From: Petropleomorpha daqingensis
GTDB taxonomy: Bacteria > Actinomycetota > Actinomycetes > Mycobacteriales > Geodermatophilaceae
Length of the DNA: 64,000 bases
Reading direction: 5' to 3'
Assembly: GCF_013408985.1 (NCBI RefSeq)
Contig: NZ_JACBZT010000001.1
Coordinates: 124,001-188,000 of the forward strand
The translations under genes and the position numbers were made by a program. The notes below the pieces were generated by a model. The model was not told the origin of the DNA, searched no databases, and was given only the letters and a program-made list of their open reading frames with translations. Within the stretch, counting starts at the first letter, position 1; every line of letters begins with the position of its first letter. Below, one piece after another: positions 1 to 8,404 of this stretch.

Positions 1-2
1 AG

Positions 3-896
3 CTGACCCGCCGGCGGTTCGCCCGCGAGGTGGAGAACGCGGCACGGATCGTCAGCCCGCGGGTGGCGCGGATCGTCGGCCAGGACCTCGAGGCGAAGAG
101 CCCCTACTACGTGCAGGAGTACGTGCAGGGTCTGCCGCTCGACGAGTGGCTGGCCCAGCGCGAGCGGGTCGGGCTCAACGCCGAGGAGCTGCGCCGGATC
201 GCGATCGGGCTGCTCCGCGCGCTGCGCGACGTGCACGCGGCCAAGGTCGTCCACCGCGACGTGAAGCCGAGCAACATCATCATCAACGACAAGGGCCTGT
301 GGCTGGTCGACTTCGGGATCAGCCGCTACCTCGGCACCGAGCACCCCGACGGCACGGTGACCTCGGCGATCAACGGCTTCGGCTCGAAGCTGTTCGCCAG
401 CCCCGAGCAGCTGCAGGGCCTGCCGCTCACCGAGGCCAGCGACGTCTACAGCTGGGGCATGGTGATCGCCTACGCGGCGGGCGCCAAGCACCCGGTCGAC
501 CCGGACGACGAGCTCTCCCCCGCCGACTACTGGATCGAGCTCAAGGCCGGGCGGATCGACCTCGCACCGGTGCCGCACAACCTGCTCGACAGCGTCACCC
601 GCGCGCTGCGGTTCAACCCCGAGCGCCGGCCGTCGCTGTCGGAGCTGGCCCGCGACGTCGAGCAGAGCACCCGGTGGCTCGGCCAGACCTCGGAGATCCC
701 GTCCCCACGGACGGCGCTGGGCGACTTCCGCTCCCTCGACGCGGTGCTCGATGTCGTCCGCTACCAGCTGGCCCGGGTGGAGCGAGCGGTCGCGGACACC
801 CAGACCGGCTACGCGGCCGCGATCGGCGTCGCCGTCGTCCTCGGCGTGATCACCGGCCTGGTGCTCGCCGTCCTGTTCCACGTCATCTTCGGATAG
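3..896 (+). CDS. Ser/Thr protein kinase, membrane-anchored (5' end outside window)
   Basis: The frame is open to the left edge, so the Gly-rich loop and ATP-binding Lys lie upstream; 297 residues are visible and the internal GTG at 30 is not the start. The catalytic loop HRDVKPSN is at 252-275 and the DFG motif at 309-317, followed by an APE-like ASPEQL segment, so the C-lobe looks active. A linker of about 60 residues then leads to one C-terminal membrane helix (about 810-890), placing the kinase in the cytoplasm. It is followed on the same strand by a tiny membrane protein, a zinc-ribbon GTPase and a GAP1-like protein. Phosphorylation of one of these partners is inference; the kinase assignment is firm. 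Confidence 0.93.
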   Translation: MTRRRFAREVENAARIVSPRVARIVGQDLEAKSPYYVQEYVQGLPLDEWLAQRERVGLNAEELRRIAIGLLRALRDVHAAKVVHRDVKPSNIIINDKGLWLVDFGISRYLGTEHPDGTVTSAINGFGSKLFASPEQLQGLPLTEASDVYSWGMVIAYAAGAKHPVDPDDELSPADYWIELKAGRIDLAPVPHNLLDSVTRALRFNPERRPSLSELARDVEQSTRWLGQTSEIPSPRTALGDFRSLDAVLDVVRYQLARVERAVADTQTGYAAAIGVAVVLGVITGLVLAVLFHVIFG

Positions 897-907
897 GGGG
901 CCCTCGG

Positions 908-1045
908 ATGACCGGGATGTACCAGCGGGCGCTGGCCCAGCAGGCGCTGGAGGCGCGGCGCCACCGCTACCTCCAGCGCCAGCGGGTGCTGCTGCTGGTG
1001 TTCGCGGCGACCACCGTCGTCTTCTTCGTGCTGCTGGTCCGATGA
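908..1045 (+). CDS. 45-residue single-pass membrane protein of the kinase-GTPase cassette
   Basis: This short frame begins with ATG 11 bases after the kinase stop, and its stop overlaps the start of the GTPase gene (ATGA at 1042-1045), which argues that it is translated. The first half is rich in Gln, Arg and Ala (ALAQQALEARRHRYLQRQR) and probably a cytoplasmic amphipathic helix; the second half (residues about 29-44) is a hydrophobic helix ending in a lone Arg. It matches no family I recognise. Its position between a membrane-anchored kinase and a soluble GTPase suggests a membrane tether or small subunit of the same complex; that is inference. Confidence 0.7.
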   Translation: MTGMYQRALAQQALEARRHRYLQRQRVLLLVFAATTVVFFVLLVR

Positions 1046-2214
1046 GCCGGGACTTCGTCTGCCCCCGCTGCCTGGAGCGGTTCGCGCTGTCGGCCTGGCA
1101 GAACTCCGCCGGCCAGCGGGTCGCCCCGCCGCCGCGGCCGACCGCGTGGCGGCGGTTCACCGACCCGTTCCGGGTGCCCGAGTCCCCGGCCGACGGCGGC
1201 TCGATGGAGCAGCGGGCGGCGCTCGGTGACGCGCGCCGGCTGACCGCGGTCTGCCCCAACGGGCACCGGCTGCCGCCGGACTACCTGGAACGGCCGACCG
1301 TCGTCGTCGGGCTGGTGGGGTTGACCGGCGCGTCGAAGAGCACCTACCTGACCGTGCTGCTCGATCTCCTCTACGCCGGCGCGCTCGCGCCGCTGGACAT
1401 CTCGGTGGAGATGGACGAGGAGAGCGCCGACCGGTTCGAGGTCAACTACCGGCAGCCGCTGATGGTCGACAAGCGGCAGCTGCCGCTCACCCCGCTGCTG
1501 CTGGAGGAGGGCCAGTCGCCGGAGCCGCTGACCGTGGTGTTCCGCCGGTCCAGCCGGGGCGCGCCGGAGCGGTCGATCAACGTCGTCTTCTTCGACGCCT
1601 CGGGCGAGCAGCTCTACCGCAAGGAGGACCTCGGCCGGTTCGGGAAGTTCCTCTACGTGGCGAGCGGGATCATCGTCGTGCTGCCGCCCGGCATCTTTCC
1701 CGGGCTGGCCTCGGCCGCCGACCCCGGCGAGTCCTCGATCGGGCTGGCCCGCCCGACGCAGATGCTGGTCAACCTGGCCGACCTGCTGCGCTCGGCGCGC
1801 GGGCTGAAGAAGGACGCCTACCTGGCCGACGTGTCCGCCTCGGTGATCCTGTCCAAGGCCGACAAGCTGCTCTCGCACCCCGACTTCCCGGCCGACGCCC
1901 TGCGCGACCCCGACCTCTCCCCCGCCGCGCTGCCCCGGTTGTTCGAGGAGGTGCGCGCCAACTCGGGCCGGCTGGTCGACTTCCTCGAGGCCAACGGCGG
2001 GTCCAACCTGCTCACCGCGCTGCTCGGCCGGCTGCCCGACCCGACGGTGCACGCGGTGTCGGCGACCGGGTCGGAGCCGACCGGCGGGCGGTACCCGTCG
2101 ATCGCGCCGCGCGGCGTGCTCGAGCCGCTGCTGGTGCTGCTGGCCCGGCACCGGTTCATCCCGCGCGAGGGGCTGGAGCTGGAGCAGGCGCTCGCCGAAT
2201 GGCCGCGGGGATGA
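1042..2214 (+). CDS. Zinc-ribbon P-loop GTPase (DO-GTPase2-like)
   Basis: 390 residues. A split treble-clef or zinc-ribbon pair is visible: CPRC at residues 7-10 and CPNGH at 71-75. The P-loop GLTGASKST (93-101) is unusual in having Ala-Ser where GxGKST is normal. A Walker B/G3-like segment VVFFDASGE lies near 182-189 and a G4-like SKAD near 271-274, so a TRAFAC-type GTPase fold is likely. The arrangement, CxxC ribbon plus GTPase followed directly by a GAP1-like protein, matches the DO-GTPase families that Aravind's group predicted in bacterial NTP-dependent conflict systems (recalled, not searched). It overlaps both neighbours by 4 bases or so, implying coupled translation and a shared complex. 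GTP specificity is inferred. Confidence 0.75.
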   Translation: MSRDFVCPRCLERFALSAWQNSAGQRVAPPPRPTAWRRFTDPFRVPESPADGGSMEQRAALGDARRLTAVCPNGHRLPPDYLERPTVVVGLVGLTGASKSTYLTVLLDLLYAGALAPLDISVEMDEESADRFEVNYRQPLMVDKRQLPLTPLLLEEGQSPEPLTVVFRRSSRGAPERSINVVFFDASGEQLYRKEDLGRFGKFLYVASGIIVVLPPGIFPGLASAADPGESSIGLARPTQMLVNLADLLRSARGLKKDAYLADVSASVILSKADKLLSHPDFPADALRDPDLSPAALPRLFEEVRANSGRLVDFLEANGGSNLLTALLGRLPDPTVHAVSATGSEPTGGRYPSIAPRGVLEPLLVLLARHRFIPREGLELEQALAEWPRG

Positions 2215-3818
2215 CCGACTGCCCGCAGCTGGTCTACACCTCCGCCAGCCGGACGCTGGAGGGGCCGGGCTTCGGCGTCTTCGCGATGTCCCGCGACTGG
2301 CCGTCGGCGCTGGGCACCTCGCGGTCCACGCTCGGGCCCTTCATCGGGCAGCCTTCGGACGGCGCGGCCTACGGGGTGCTGGCGACCCACGGTGGCCGGC
2401 TGGCCTACGCCAAGACGCCGGTGGAGTCCGACGACTTCGGCCGCCGCGGCAACTACGTCGTCCACCTGCTGTGGGACGCCGCCGGGTTGCTGACCGCCCG
2501 CGACGTGCTGGCGCTGCACCGGTCCGGCGGGTTCGTCTCCGCGGTGCGCGGGGACCCGTCGCGGGAGGCGCCGCCGGTGCGGGTGCCGCGGGCCCGGCGG
2601 ACGACGCCGTCGCTGGCGCTCGACGAGATCGATCCCCTGGTGCCGTCGCTGGCCGCGCTGCTCGCGGCCGTGGAGTCCGGCGGCGGCGCGGTGCGGGTGC
2701 CCGCGGTGTCGGTGCTGCTCGACGTGCTCCCGCGCGGGTTGGGCGGCGCCGTCTCGCTGCACGTCGGGACGGCGGACCCGATGGGCGACACCGCGACGGT
2801 GGCGCTGCTCGTGGGGGCCTACGCCGAGCCGGCGGCGGACACGACCAACTGCGGGCGGGCCCGGGCGCTGCTGGAGACCGCGGCGAAGGGCGAGCTGTGC
2901 CCGGACGACGTCACCCGGTTCGACGAGCTCGACGCGTGGCTGTTCGCCGACGCGTGGATGGACCTGGAGCCGGCCGCGCTCACCGACTCGCAGCTGGTCG
3001 CGGTGCTGGCCTCGCCCGGCGCCGGGCGGTGGCTGGCCTCGGCCCGCGCGGCGTCGGTGGCCACGGCCATCGCCGCCGAGGACCGCGAGGTGGAGGCGGC
3101 GCTGCGCTCGGCGATCACCCGCGACGCGGCCGCCCGGGCAGGGGTGCGGTCGGTCGAGCTGGGCTCGGTGCTCAAGGCCGTCTTCGACGGCATCCCCGCC
3201 CGGACGGCGGACTTCTCCGGGCTGACCCAGGGCGACCTGGCCACCGCGTTCCTCAAGGAGCTGGGCCGGGGACGGCGGCTGCCGCGGGTCAGCCCCGAGG
3301 CCGGGCTGCTGATCGAGCAGTCGCTGGGGCTGGGCCACCCGATCCCGCTGGTCGGGCTGACCGACGACGTCGAGGGGCTGGCCGGCCTGGTCGCCCGCCG
3401 GCCGGTGGTCCGCGAGGCGCTGCTGCGGGAGTGGAAGACCGCCACGTGGTCGCCGGCGCACGACCAGCTGCTGGCCCAGCTGGTGCTCTACGACGCCGAG
3501 TGGTTCTCCACGCTCGCGCCGCTGTCCCCGCCGTCGTCCCTGCAGACCGCGCTGGCCTGGGCGGCCCGGCAGATGAGCGCGCGGCAGGTCGAGCGGCTGG
3601 CGGTGACCGTGGCGTCGTCCGAGATGTCCGGGCACGGCTGGGCGCTGCGCTGCGTGCTGTTCCCGTGCGGGCTCCCGGCCGAGGAGGTCGCGGGGATCGC
3701 CGCCCGGCACTTCGAGGTCTTCGCGCGGGACGACGGCTGGCCGCGACCGCTCGCCCGCGAGACCGGCGCCCAGCTGGCCCACCCGCCCGACGACCCGCCC
3801 AAGCGCCGCCGCCGCTGA
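2211..3818 (+). CDS. GAP1-like protein (GTPase-associated protein 1, N2-type)
   Basis: 535 residues from the ATG at 2211, which forms an ATGA overlap with the GTPase stop exactly as in the preceding gene pair; an in-frame ATG at 2199 is the alternative. The N-terminal part (LVYTSASRTLEGPGFGVF, then FIGQPSDGAAYGVL and RRGNYVVHLLW) has the look of the GAP1-N2 domain found beside DO-GTPases; the remaining 400 residues are alpha-helical, Leu/Ala-rich and would correspond to the middle and C-terminal GAP1 regions. No catalytic motif, membrane helix or signal is visible. Its role is probably to work as regulator or effector of the adjacent GTPase. Family placement is from memory of these cassettes and needs a profile search. 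Confidence 0.68.
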   Translation: MTDCPQLVYTSASRTLEGPGFGVFAMSRDWPSALGTSRSTLGPFIGQPSDGAAYGVLATHGGRLAYAKTPVESDDFGRRGNYVVHLLWDAAGLLTARDVLALHRSGGFVSAVRGDPSREAPPVRVPRARRTTPSLALDEIDPLVPSLAALLAAVESGGGAVRVPAVSVLLDVLPRGLGGAVSLHVGTADPMGDTATVALLVGAYAEPAADTTNCGRARALLETAAKGELCPDDVTRFDELDAWLFADAWMDLEPAALTDSQLVAVLASPGAGRWLASARAASVATAIAAEDREVEAALRSAITRDAAARAGVRSVELGSVLKAVFDGIPARTADFSGLTQGDLATAFLKELGRGRRLPRVSPEAGLLIEQSLGLGHPIPLVGLTDDVEGLAGLVARRPVVREALLREWKTATWSPAHDQLLAQLVLYDAEWFSTLAPLSPPSSLQTALAWAARQMSARQVERLAVTVASSEMSGHGWALRCVLFPCGLPAEEVAGIAARHFEVFARDDGWPRPLARETGAQLAHPPDDPPKRRRR

Positions 3819-3821
3819 CGG

Positions 3822-3863
3822 GGTTTCGCACGCTTTACCGTCCGCGGTTAAGCGCGCGAAACC
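3822..3863. repeat. Imperfect palindrome, copy A of a dispersed GGTTTCGC-type element
   Basis: Two 19-base arms (3822-3840 and 3845-3863) match at 17 of 19 positions when folded, with a 4-base loop. The right arm contains GGTTAAGCGCGCGAAACC, which recurs with one change at 21595-21612. It fills the whole gap between two convergent genes, so it could act as a bidirectional terminator, but the conserved sequence rather than just conserved structure suggests a dispersed repeat family. Confidence 0.75.
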
Positions 3864-6563
3864 TCAGGTGAAGCGGGGGTCGGGAGGCAGCCGCGGGTTG
3901 AGGAGGTGCGCGACCAGCGCCGTCCAGCCGGTCTGGTGCGCGGCACCCAGACCCTCGCCGGTGTCGCCGTCGAAGTACTCGCTGAACGTGGGGTGCGAGC
4001 GCCACAGCGGCGAGTCGCTGGACTCGATGCGCTTGCCGTCGGCCGGACGCTTGCCGTCCACCGGACGGAAAAGCGCGGTCAGCGAGTTGTCGATCAGGTC
4101 CGCGGCCTCGACCAGCGTGCAGCGGTTGCCCGACCCGGTCGGGATCTCGATGGTGAAGTCGTCGTCGTAGAACCGGCCCAGCGTGCGCAGCTTGTCGGCG
4201 AGCAGCACGTTCACCGGGAACCAGACCGGCCCGCGCCAGTTGGAGTTGCCGCCGAACAGGCCTGTGCGCGACTCCCCCGGCTCGTACTCGATGCCGAACT
4301 CGCGGTCGCCCAACCGGGCAACCACCTGGCCGGTGGCCTTCGACAGCGACCGGATCCCGTACGGCGAGAGGAACTCGCCCTCGTCGAACATCCGCTGCAG
4401 GAGGCGCGCCAGCCGTTCCTTGGACACCAGGGAGAGCAGCATCTTGCGCCCGTCCGGTGTCGACCGGCTGCGCAGCGGGCCCAGCAGCTGCGGACGGCGG
4501 CGCTGCAGCCAGCGCAGCTGGTTGGCCAGGTCGGGCAGGTCGCGGCCGATCCAGGTGGGCACCTCGGTGGCGCCGAGGATCGGCAGCAGCCCGACCATCG
4601 ACCGCACGCGCAGCGGCCGCGCCGTCCCGTCGGGGGCGACCAGGCTGTCGTAGAAGAAGCCGTCCTCCTCGTGCCAGAGCGACACCTCGTGCGAGCCGAA
4701 GGTGTTCATCGCCTGGGCGATGGACAGGAAGTGCTCGAAGAACTTGGTCGCCGTGCCGTCCCAGGCCTGGTCGAACCGGGACAGCTCGAGCGCGATCTTG
4801 AACATCTGCTGGCAGTAGAAGGCCATCCAGCTGGTCGCGTCCGACTGCTCCAGCCGGTAGCCGGGCGGCAGCGGGGCCGAGCGGTCGAACAGCGCGATGT
4901 TGTCCATGCCGAGGAAGCCGCCCTCGAACAGGTTCGACCCGGCGGCGTCCTTGCGGTTGACCCACCACGAGAAGTTCATGAGCAGCTTGGTGAACACCCG
5001 GACCAGGAACGCCTGGTCGCGATAGCCGTCGATCCGGTAGACGTGCCAGGCCGCCCAGGCGTGCACCGGCGGGTTGACGTCGCCGAACGCCCACTCGTAC
5101 GCGGGCAGCTGGCCGTTGGGGTGCATCGCCCACTCGCGGCACATGAGGACCAGCTGCTCCTTGGCGAAGTCCGGGTCGACGTGCGCCAGCGGGATGCAGT
5201 GGAACGCGGTGTCCCACGCGGCGAACCAGGGGTACTCCCACTCGTCCGGCATGGAGATGACGTCGGCCAGCGCGAGGTGCCGCCAGCCGCTGTTGCGCCG
5301 TCCCCGCTGCCGGCGGGACTCCGGGGCGGGCGAGCCGGGGTCGCCGTCGAGCCACTGGGAGACGTCGAGCCGGTAGAGCTGCTTGGTCCACAGCAGGCCG
5401 GCGTAGGCGCGGCGGGCGACGTGCCGGTCCTCCTCGGACAGCCCGGGGTGGATGACGGTCCCGTAGAACTCGTCGGCCTCGGCCTTGCGGACGGCGAGCA
5501 CGTCGTCGAAGCCGTCGCCGAAGGTCTCGTCGTCCGGGTCCTCGCGGTGCAGCCGCAGCCGCACCTCGACGGTCTCCCCCGGCTGCACGGCGTCCCAGCG
5601 GTACCAGAACGCGGCCTTGGTGCCGGAGTCCGCCGGGTTGACCGCCGTCCGGTCGTCGTGGACGACGCAGCGGTTGATGGCGTCCTTCGGGTACGGGCTG
5701 GCGTTGCGGTCGGCCCCGAACAGCGCCACGGCGTTGGTCTCGTTGTCGCAGCTCAGCACGCGCGGTGAGCCCTCCGCGGCCAGGACGTACCGGCCGAGGA
5801 ACCCGTGCTCGGCCTCCACCGCCTCGAGCCCGCTCACGGTGAGCATCGGCGCGAGGAGCTGGGTGATCATGCCCTGCCGGTGCTCCCGACCCCACGACCA
5901 CGTGTTGCGGAACCACACCTGCGGCAGCAGGTGCAGCGGCGCGGCCTCGGGCCCGTGGTTGGTCGCGCTGACGACGATGCAGACGTCTTCGGGGCCGGCC
6001 TTGGCGTAGGTGACCTGGACGTCGAAGAACCGGTCCTCGTCGAGGACGCCGGTGTCGGCCAGCTCGTACTCGCGCTCGTCGCGCGAGCGCTTGGCGTTCT
6101 CCTCCCGCAGCTGCTGGTAGGGGAACTCCGCGTGCGGATACCGGTACAGCCACTGCATCCAGGAGTGCGTCGGTGTGCCGTCGACGGCCCACCAGTACTC
6201 CTTGGCGTCCTCGCCGTGGTTGCCCTCGTCGTTGGTCAGCCCGAACAGCCGCTCCTTGAGGATCGGGTCCTTGCCGTTCCAGAGCGCCACGGAGAAGTTG
6301 AGGAAGCCCCAGCGGTCGCAGATCCCGCCGAGGCCGTCCTCGCCCCACCGGTAGGCGCGGGCGTGCGCGTGGTCGAACGGGAAGGAGCCCCAGACGTCGC
6401 CGTCCTCGGAGTAGTCCTCGCGGACCGTGCCCCACTGGCGGCCGGCCAGGTAGGGGCCCCACGACCGCCACGGCGCGGCCATGTCGGAGGACTCGACGAG
6501 GCGGGCGTGCTCAGCCGTGCGCGGCGCGACGGCGTCCTGGGGACCGGGTGGTGCGACAGACAC
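3864..6563 (-). CDS. GH63-like glycoside hydrolase (MGH1-type glucosidase)
   Basis: About 899 residues if started at the GTG at 6563; the first ATG at 6483 would remove 27 residues including EHARLVESSD, which looks like the usual N-terminus of this family. A GGAGG lies only 2 bases before the GTG, so the exact start is uncertain. The sequence begins the conserved block with WGPYLAGRQWGTVREDYS, then FPFDHAHARAYRWGEDG and LTNDEGNHGEDAKEYWW, features of the large cytosolic glucosidase/glucosylglycerate-type hydrolases with an (alpha/alpha)6 barrel. No signal peptide is seen, so it probably acts on an internal glycoside or oligosaccharide. It is divergent from the ADP-ribosylglycohydrolase-phosphatase gene. 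Substrate is not deducible. Confidence 0.85.
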   Translation of the reverse strand: MSVAPPGPQDAVAPRTAEHARLVESSDMAAPWRSWGPYLAGRQWGTVREDYSEDGDVWGSFPFDHAHARAYRWGEDGLGGICDRWGFLNFSVALWNGKDPILKERLFGLTNDEGNHGEDAKEYWWAVDGTPTHSWMQWLYRYPHAEFPYQQLREENAKRSRDEREYELADTGVLDEDRFFDVQVTYAKAGPEDVCIVVSATNHGPEAAPLHLLPQVWFRNTWSWGREHRQGMITQLLAPMLTVSGLEAVEAEHGFLGRYVLAAEGSPRVLSCDNETNAVALFGADRNASPYPKDAINRCVVHDDRTAVNPADSGTKAAFWYRWDAVQPGETVEVRLRLHREDPDDETFGDGFDDVLAVRKAEADEFYGTVIHPGLSEEDRHVARRAYAGLLWTKQLYRLDVSQWLDGDPGSPAPESRRQRGRRNSGWRHLALADVISMPDEWEYPWFAAWDTAFHCIPLAHVDPDFAKEQLVLMCREWAMHPNGQLPAYEWAFGDVNPPVHAWAAWHVYRIDGYRDQAFLVRVFTKLLMNFSWWVNRKDAAGSNLFEGGFLGMDNIALFDRSAPLPPGYRLEQSDATSWMAFYCQQMFKIALELSRFDQAWDGTATKFFEHFLSIAQAMNTFGSHEVSLWHEEDGFFYDSLVAPDGTARPLRVRSMVGLLPILGATEVPTWIGRDLPDLANQLRWLQRRRPQLLGPLRSRSTPDGRKMLLSLVSKERLARLLQRMFDEGEFLSPYGIRSLSKATGQVVARLGDREFGIEYEPGESRTGLFGGNSNWRGPVWFPVNVLLADKLRTLGRFYDDDFTIEIPTGSGNRCTLVEAADLIDNSLTALFRPVDGKRPADGKRIESSDSPLWRSHPTFSEYFDGDTGEGLGAAHQTGWTALVAHLLNPRLPPDPRFT

Positions 6564-6626
6564 GACCTCCAGCCTGACACGGATCGCCCGTCGTGCTGGG
6601 AACCGCAGGCGTGGTACTTGTCGGAC

Positions 6627-7541
6627 GTGAGCCTGCGGATGCACCGGTCGCATCGTGTGGCCGGTGCGCTCGTGGGCGCGGCGGTCGGGGACGCGCTGGC
6701 GGCGCCGTTCGCCGGGGCGCCGCCGGGTGAGTTCTCCCGCCGGTTCCCGGTACCGGCCCGTGGATCGCGCACCGAGATGTGCGGCGCCGACCCCGGCCGG
6801 TTCACGTCGGCCTTCACCCGCACCCTCGAAGCGCTGATCGACGAGGAGTTCACCTTCCCCGACCAGCTCTGCGGGGCCCTCGCCGGCGAACCGGTCGAAC
6901 CGGTCGGCAGCGACTTCGCCGACGTGCTGCGGCGGGCGATCGACGGGCAGCGGGACGCGATGACCGCCGGCGCGCTGGCCGGGGCCGTGTTCGGCATGGC
7001 CGGCATCCCGATGCGCTGGTCGTCCGTCGTCCACGGGGAGGCGGCCGGCCGTAGCTGGCGGCTGGACGACCTGCAGGAGCTGGCCGCGACCCTCGACGGG
7101 CACCCGACGCCGCCGTACGACCCCGGGCACATCCCGCGGCTCGGGCCGACCGAGGTGCTGCCCGGCATCTGGGCCGGCAACCTCGACGGCGCTCGGTACA
7201 GCGACAGCAGCTTCGCGGTCATCTCGCTGTGCCGCCTGGGCGAACCGTTCGGCCACCAGGTGCAGCGCATGGCGTATCTCGCCGACAACGACCACAACAC
7301 CGAGCTCGACGTCGTCCTCGAGGACGTGCTCGCCGACATGGCGGCGCTGCGCGCGGAGGGACGGCGGATCCTCGTGCACTGCCACGGCGGCGCGTCCCGG
7401 ACCGGGCTGGTCCTGCGCGCGTGGCTGCGCCGCACCGAGGGCCTGTCCACCGACGAGGCGACGGAGGTCGTGGCCGGGCGGTGGCCCTATCTCGGTCTCT
7501 GGAACGCCAGCTTCACCGCCGCGCTGGAGCGGCTGGCCTAA
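6627..7541 (+). CDS. Fusion of a degenerate ADP-ribosylglycohydrolase domain with a dual-specificity phosphatase
   Basis: 304 residues from GTG 6627 (ATG 6639 is the alternative). Residues about 5-140 resemble ADP-ribosylglycohydrolases (HRVAGALVGAAVGDALAAPF at the start, and ALAGAVFGMAGIPMRW near the end), but the segment is half the usual length and the metal-binding TDDT and GDTDT motifs are replaced by GADPGRFT and DGQRDAMT. Residues about 170-300 form a protein tyrosine/dual-specificity phosphatase with the complete signature HCHGGASRTG (catalytic Cys252, Arg258). It may dephosphorylate a protein or ADP-ribose-1-phosphate-like product; the first domain is more likely a binding module than an enzyme. 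Its stop overlaps the convergent gene's stop. Confidence 0.82.
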   Translation: MSLRMHRSHRVAGALVGAAVGDALAAPFAGAPPGEFSRRFPVPARGSRTEMCGADPGRFTSAFTRTLEALIDEEFTFPDQLCGALAGEPVEPVGSDFADVLRRAIDGQRDAMTAGALAGAVFGMAGIPMRWSSVVHGEAAGRSWRLDDLQELAATLDGHPTPPYDPGHIPRLGPTEVLPGIWAGNLDGARYSDSSFAVISLCRLGEPFGHQVQRMAYLADNDHNTELDVVLEDVLADMAALRAEGRRILVHCHGGASRTGLVLRAWLRRTEGLSTDEATEVVAGRWPYLGLWNASFTAALERLA

Positions 7542-8404
7542 CCGGCCGGGCCGGAGAAGGCGACCTCCGAGACGGCGACCTTGTCCACGGCGGGCTGACC
7601 GTTGACCGTGGCCCCGGGCACGCTCTGCAGGATCGTGATGTCGATCCGCGCGGTGTGCACACGGGGCACCTGCATCGACTGCAGCGACCGGTCGGCCGGA
7701 TCGGTGTCGAACCGCTGGACCGCGGTGCTGCCGTCGTCGAACGTGTACTGGACGGCGGCGATCCGGCGGTCCTGCGCGTAGCGGTCGGTGGCGTCGGCGG
7801 GGTCGGTCTTCGCGAACCCGGGGATCAGACCGACCCGGTCGACGTCGTGCGCCTGGCCGAACCGGATCTCCAGGGTCTGCCCGACGCCGTCGCCGTCGCA
7901 GCGCCAGGCGGTGTCGGGTCGGCCGTCCAGGACCAGGGCGGGCTCGTAGCTGGTCGGATGGCCGGCGGCGTCCTGGCTGGGCTGGGACACGCACTGGGCC
8001 AGCGCGGTGTCGGGGTGCAGCGCCGTCTCGGGACCCCGCGCGCTGGTCGGGGTGCCCTCCTCCAGCTTCTTGCCCGCCGCCGCGGTCCGCGCGGCCTCCT
8101 GGGGGCTTCCGGACGTGCCCTGCGAGCGCAGCCAGAGGAGACCACCGGCGACGAGGGCGACGAGCAGCACCGCCGCCGACGCCACGATCACCACCGACCG
8201 CGTGCGGTGACCCGGCCCCGGTCGCGGAGCCGGCGGCGGTCCGTAGCCCACCGGCTGCGTCGGCGGCCGCGGGTCGACCGGGTGTACGTCCGTGCGGGCG
8301 CCGGCGAGTACCTGCGCCCGGGCCTGCACGTAGTCCTGCTCGCTGAGGGCGCCGCGCGAGTACAGATCGAGCAGCTCCTGGAGGCGCAGCTCGGTCTCGT
8401 CCAT
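7538..8404 (-). CDS. Membrane-anchored protein with NADase-type (discoidin-like) glycan-binding domain
   Basis: 288 residues starting at ATG 8404 with a GGGAGA ribosome site. Residues 1-35 form a short helical SHOCT-like segment (LRLQELLDLYSRGALSEQDY), then a Pro-rich stretch, one membrane helix (about 72-93, VVIVASAAVLLVALVAGGLL) and an exported C-terminal half. The last 150 residues have the galactose-binding-like pattern ALVLDGRPDTAWRCDGDGVG, then VDRVGLIPGFAKTD and FDDGSTAVQRFD, typical of the NADase-type glycan-binding family in actinobacteria. It probably binds cell-surface or extracellular glycan. It converges on the phosphatase gene with stop codons overlapping by 3 bases. Confidence 0.82.
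   Translation of the reverse strand: MDETELRLQELLDLYSRGALSEQDYVQARAQVLAGARTDVHPVDPRPPTQPVGYGPPPAPRPGPGHRTRSVVIVASAAVLLVALVAGGLLWLRSQGTSGSPQEAARTAAAGKKLEEGTPTSARGPETALHPDTALAQCVSQPSQDAAGHPTSYEPALVLDGRPDTAWRCDGDGVGQTLEIRFGQAHDVDRVGLIPGFAKTDPADATDRYAQDRRIAAVQYTFDDGSTAVQRFDTDPADRSLQSMQVPRVHTARIDITILQSVPGATVNGQPAVDKVAVSEVAFSGPAG

Noticed and set aside
967-2151. Long minus-strand frame opposite the GTPase gene
   Set aside because: Gln/Arg/Val-rich shadow; the plus strand carries the zinc ribbon and P-loop.
6564-7994. Very long minus-strand open frame that runs beyond the GH63 gene through the phosphatase gene
   Set aside because: The part beyond 6563 is Arg/Gly/Pro-rich antisense translation of the fusion gene; high GC keeps it open. 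Only the GH63 portion shows family motifs.
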